64,000 nt of DNA from Vibrio viridaestus. Lineage in GTDB: Bacteria; Pseudomonadota; Gammaproteobacteria; Enterobacterales; Vibrionaceae. The stretch lies in contig NZ_RJVQ01000014.1 of the NCBI RefSeq assembly GCF_003856525.1, positions 1 through 64,000 of the forward strand. Reading direction: 5' to 3'. The notes beneath the pieces are model-generated. The model was not told the DNA's origin and searched no databases. It saw nothing but the letters and a program-made list of their open reading frames with translations. Below are positions 61,856-64,000 of this stretch, in pieces. Every line of letters begins with the position of its first letter. The stretch's first letter is position 1. Position numbers and translations under genes: made by a program.

Positions 61856-63697
61856 CTAGCCCTCTAGCTTAGATTTATCTCTTACTGCGCCTTTGTCAGC
61901 ACTGGTTGCCATGCTGGCATACGCTTTCAGAGCGAATGACACTTCACGTTGGCGATTAGCTGGTTTCCAGCCTAATTCGTCTTGTTTTGCGCGACGCTGA
62001 GCGAGTTCTTCGTCGGACACATCAAGAGTGATGCTGCGTCCTGGGATATCAATAGTGATGATATCATTGTCTTTAACCAGACCAATCGCACCACCATTTG
62101 CGGCTTCAGGAGACGCGTGGCCGATAGATAGACCGGATGTACCACCAGAGAAGCGACCATCGGTTAATAGAGCACACTCTTTACCAATGCCCATCGATTT
62201 TAGATACGTTGTAGGGTAGAGCATCTCTTGCATACCCGGACCACCTTTTGGTCCTTCATAACGAATAATCACGACATGGCCAGCTTTTACTTTGCCGCCG
62301 AGAATACCGTCGACGGCATCTTCCTGACTTTCAAAGACAATTGCGGGTCCTTGGAATTTAAGAATGCTTGCATCAACGCCAGCGGTTTTAACGATACATC
62401 CGTCCAGTGCGATATTACCAGTTAGAACAGCAAGTCCCCCGTCCTGACTATAAGCGTTTTCTTTAGTACGGATACAGCCTTCTTTACGGTCGTCATCTAA
62501 TGTGTCCCAGCGACAGTCTTGAGAGAAGGCCTGAGTAGTACGGATACCTGCAGGACCTGCGCGGTAGAAATCTTTGATTTCTTGAGAGTCAGTGAGTGTG
62601 ACATCGTATTGCGCTAGCTGCTCATCCATAGACAGACCCAGCACAGTGCGAGTCTCATTATGAATTAAGCCTGCACGGTTTAGTTCACCAAGAATCCCCA
62701 TTACGCCACCGGCACGGTGCACGTCTTCCATGTGGTATTTCTGAGTGGATGGTGCCACTTTACATAGGTGAGGAACACGACGAGACATGCGGTCGATATC
62801 TTCCATCGTAAAATCAACTTCGCCTTCTTGTGCCGCAGCAAGAAGGTGTAAAACCGTATTGGTTGAGCCACCCATAGCGATATCAAGTGCCATCGCGTTT
62901 TCGAAGGCATCTTTAGTCGCTATGTTGCGAGGTAGAGCGGTTGCATCATCTTGCTCATAGTAGCGTTTTGTTAATTCAACAATACGTTTACCTGCGTTAA
63001 CGAATAAGGTTTTACGATCGGCGTGAGTTGCTAGTAAAGAACCGTTACCTGGTTGAGATAGACCTAAAGCTTCTGTTAGACAGTTCATTGAGTTAGCGGT
63101 AAACATACCTGAACATGAACCACATGTTGGACATGCTGAACGTTCCACTTGCTCACTTTGTTCATCAGAAACTTTTGGATCCGCACCCTGAATCATAGCA
63201 TCAACCAAGTCTAGCTTGATGATTTGGTCAGAAAGCTTGGTTTTACCTGCTTCCATTGGGCCACCAGAAACAAAAATGACAGGGATATTCAGACGCATAG
63301 ACGCCATCAGCATTCCCGGAGTAATTTTGTCACAGTTGGAAATACATACCATTGCATCTGCACAGTGGGCATTAACCATGTATTCAACTGAGTCCGCGAT
63401 AAGCTCACGTGATGGAAGCGAGTAAAGCATACCGCCGTGGCCCATGGCGATACCATCATCTACTGCGATGGTATTGAATTCTTTTGCGATACCACCTGCC
63501 GCTTCAATTTCTTGTGCGACAAGCTGGCCGAGGTCTTTAAGGTGCACGTGACCAGGAACAAACTGTGTGAATGAGTTCACTACGGCGATGATTGGCTTAC
63601 CAAAGTCATCATCTTTTACGCCGGTTGCACGCCACAATGCGCGTGCACCAGCCATGTTGCGTCCATGGGTTGTCGTTGCCGAACGATATTTAGGCAT
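61856..63697 (-). CDS. ilvD: Dihydroxy-acid dehydratase
   Basis: Fe-S enzyme of the shared valine/isoleucine pathway. 613 residues (E. coli 616) with cluster cysteines C122 (NCDKITPGM) and C195 (CPTCGSC, 189-195). It opens [21 protein letters not shown]. 18 bp after ilvM and 3 bp before ilvA. In enterics ilvE sits between ilvM and ilvD; no ilvE is present here. Confidence 0.97.
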   Translation of the reverse strand: MPKYRSATTTHGRNMAGARALWRATGVKDDDFGKPIIAVVNSFTQFVPGHVHLKDLGQLVAQEIEAAGGIAKEFNTIAVDDGIAMGHGGMLYSLPSRELIADSVEYMVNAHCADAMVCISNCDKITPGMLMASMRLNIPVIFVSGGPMEAGKTKLSDQIIKLDLVDAMIQGADPKVSDEQSEQVERSACPTCGSCSGMFTANSMNCLTEALGLSQPGNGSLLATHADRKTLFVNAGKRIVELTKRYYEQDDATALPRNIATKDAFENAMALDIAMGGSTNTVLHLLAAAQEGEVDFTMEDIDRMSRRVPHLCKVAPSTQKYHMEDVHRAGGVMGILGELNRAGLIHNETRTVLGLSMDEQLAQYDVTLTDSQEIKDFYRAGPAGIRTTQAFSQDCRWDTLDDDRKEGCIRTKENAYSQDGGLAVLTGNIALDGCIVKTAGVDASILKFQGPAIVFESQEDAVDGILGGKVKAGHVVIIRYEGPKGGPGMQEMLYPTTYLKSMGIGKECALLTDGRFSGGTSGLSIGHASPEAANGGAIGLVKDNDIITIDIPGRSITLDVSDEELAQRRAKQDELGWKPANRQREVSFALKAYASMATSADKGAVRDKSKLEG

Positions 63698-63715
63698 TCT
63701 TTTAAATCCTTATCC

Positions 63716-64000
63716 TTAAGCGCAAATTTTTTGCTGCAAATTATTGTTGGGTAATTCATTACTATTGATTTTGGTTACATCAACAGTCTGAACATCCCAT
63801 AATTTTTCAATCTGATTAATTAATGTCGAGATAGGTCTGTCACTATCTACGATAATTTCGACACTCGCGATTTTGCTGGCATGATTTTGGGTCGCCGCAA
63901 CTTGTTTGATTACGAATCCGCGGTGTCTCACAACACGAAGTACTCGTTCTAGGAGAACGGGCTTGTCGTCAGCTTTGATGTCGAGAAGATATCTATCCAT
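63716..64000 (-). CDS. ilvM: Acetolactate synthase II regulatory subunit
   Basis: 94-residue ACT-domain subunit of acetolactate synthase (large subunit IlvG expected just outside the window). The ATG coincides with the last bases of the window; the sequence MDRYLLDIKADDKPVLLERVLRVVRHRGF looks like a complete N-terminus, but a slightly longer start cannot be excluded. The core VLRVVRHRGF is shared with E. coli IlvM. Confidence 0.9.
   Translation of the reverse strand: MDRYLLDIKADDKPVLLERVLRVVRHRGFVIKQVAATQNHASKIASVEIIVDSDRPISTLINQIEKLWDVQTVDVTKINSNELPNNNLQQKICA

Overview
The window is chromosomal DNA from a Vibrionaceae bacterium, most likely a Vibrio (large chromosome), and it contains the chromosome I replication origin. 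This rests on the gene order rrn-hemG-trkH-yigZ / fadB / glmU-atpCDGAHFEBI-parB-parA-rsmG-mnmG-oriC-mioC-mnmE-yidC-yidD-rnpA-rpmH-(amino-acid ABC transporter)-dnaA-dnaN-recF-gyrB-ibpA-avtA-glyS-glyQ-mneA-tusA-ilvADM, and on protein sequences I recognise as vibrio-like (AtpD, RnpA, MneA, a V. parahaemolyticus-type Na+/galactose symporter). Identifications come from motif and sequence recall; no searches were run.

Layout. 1-476: first ~22 bases of a leftward 16S rRNA gene with its leader, boxA/boxB and tandem P1/P2 promoters. 477-3126: leftward yigZ-trkH-hemG. 3313-5490: a rightward fadB without fadA and with a diverged dehydrogenase half. 5525-13906: glmU and the nine-gene F-ATP synthase operon. 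14063-18299: parAB and rsmG-mnmG. 18420-18690: oriC (AT-rich GATC repeats, five DnaA boxes). 18736-30783: mioC, a seven-gene FTR1/P19 (Fet-type) iron-uptake operon with a Fur-like box, then mnmE, yidC-yidD-rnpA-rpmH. 31019-33281: a cystine-type amino-acid ABC transporter. 33576-39661: dnaA-dnaN-recF-gyrB. 39851-42671: an orphan amino-acid binding protein, a zinc deacylase and an HTH regulator. 42979-49877: ibpA with a candidate RNA thermometer, avtA, glySQ, a manganese-riboswitch-controlled mneA, tusA and two small membrane proteins. 50164-57640: galETKM, a LacI-type repressor and a Na+/galactose symporter sharing near-identical operators. 57707-60275: a CBS/nucleotidyltransferase-like protein coupled to a DEDD exonuclease. 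60323-64000: ilvA, ilvD, ilvM.

Working together: most of the window is the origin-proximal growth core (replication initiation, segregation, translation, ATP synthesis, membrane insertion). Accessory material sits in discrete slots between core genes: the iron operon between mioC and mnmE, the binding-protein/deacylase/regulator group between gyrB and ibpA, and the galactose block plus CBS/exonuclease pair between tusA and ilvA. No transposases, phage genes, tRNAs or CRISPR arrays were seen. I found no convincing wholly new system. The points most worth a second look are the degenerate orphan fadB, the enteric-like Fo subunits (AtpB/AtpE) in a vibrio-like operon, the origin-adjacent Fet operon, and the RNA regulators upstream of ibpA and mneA.
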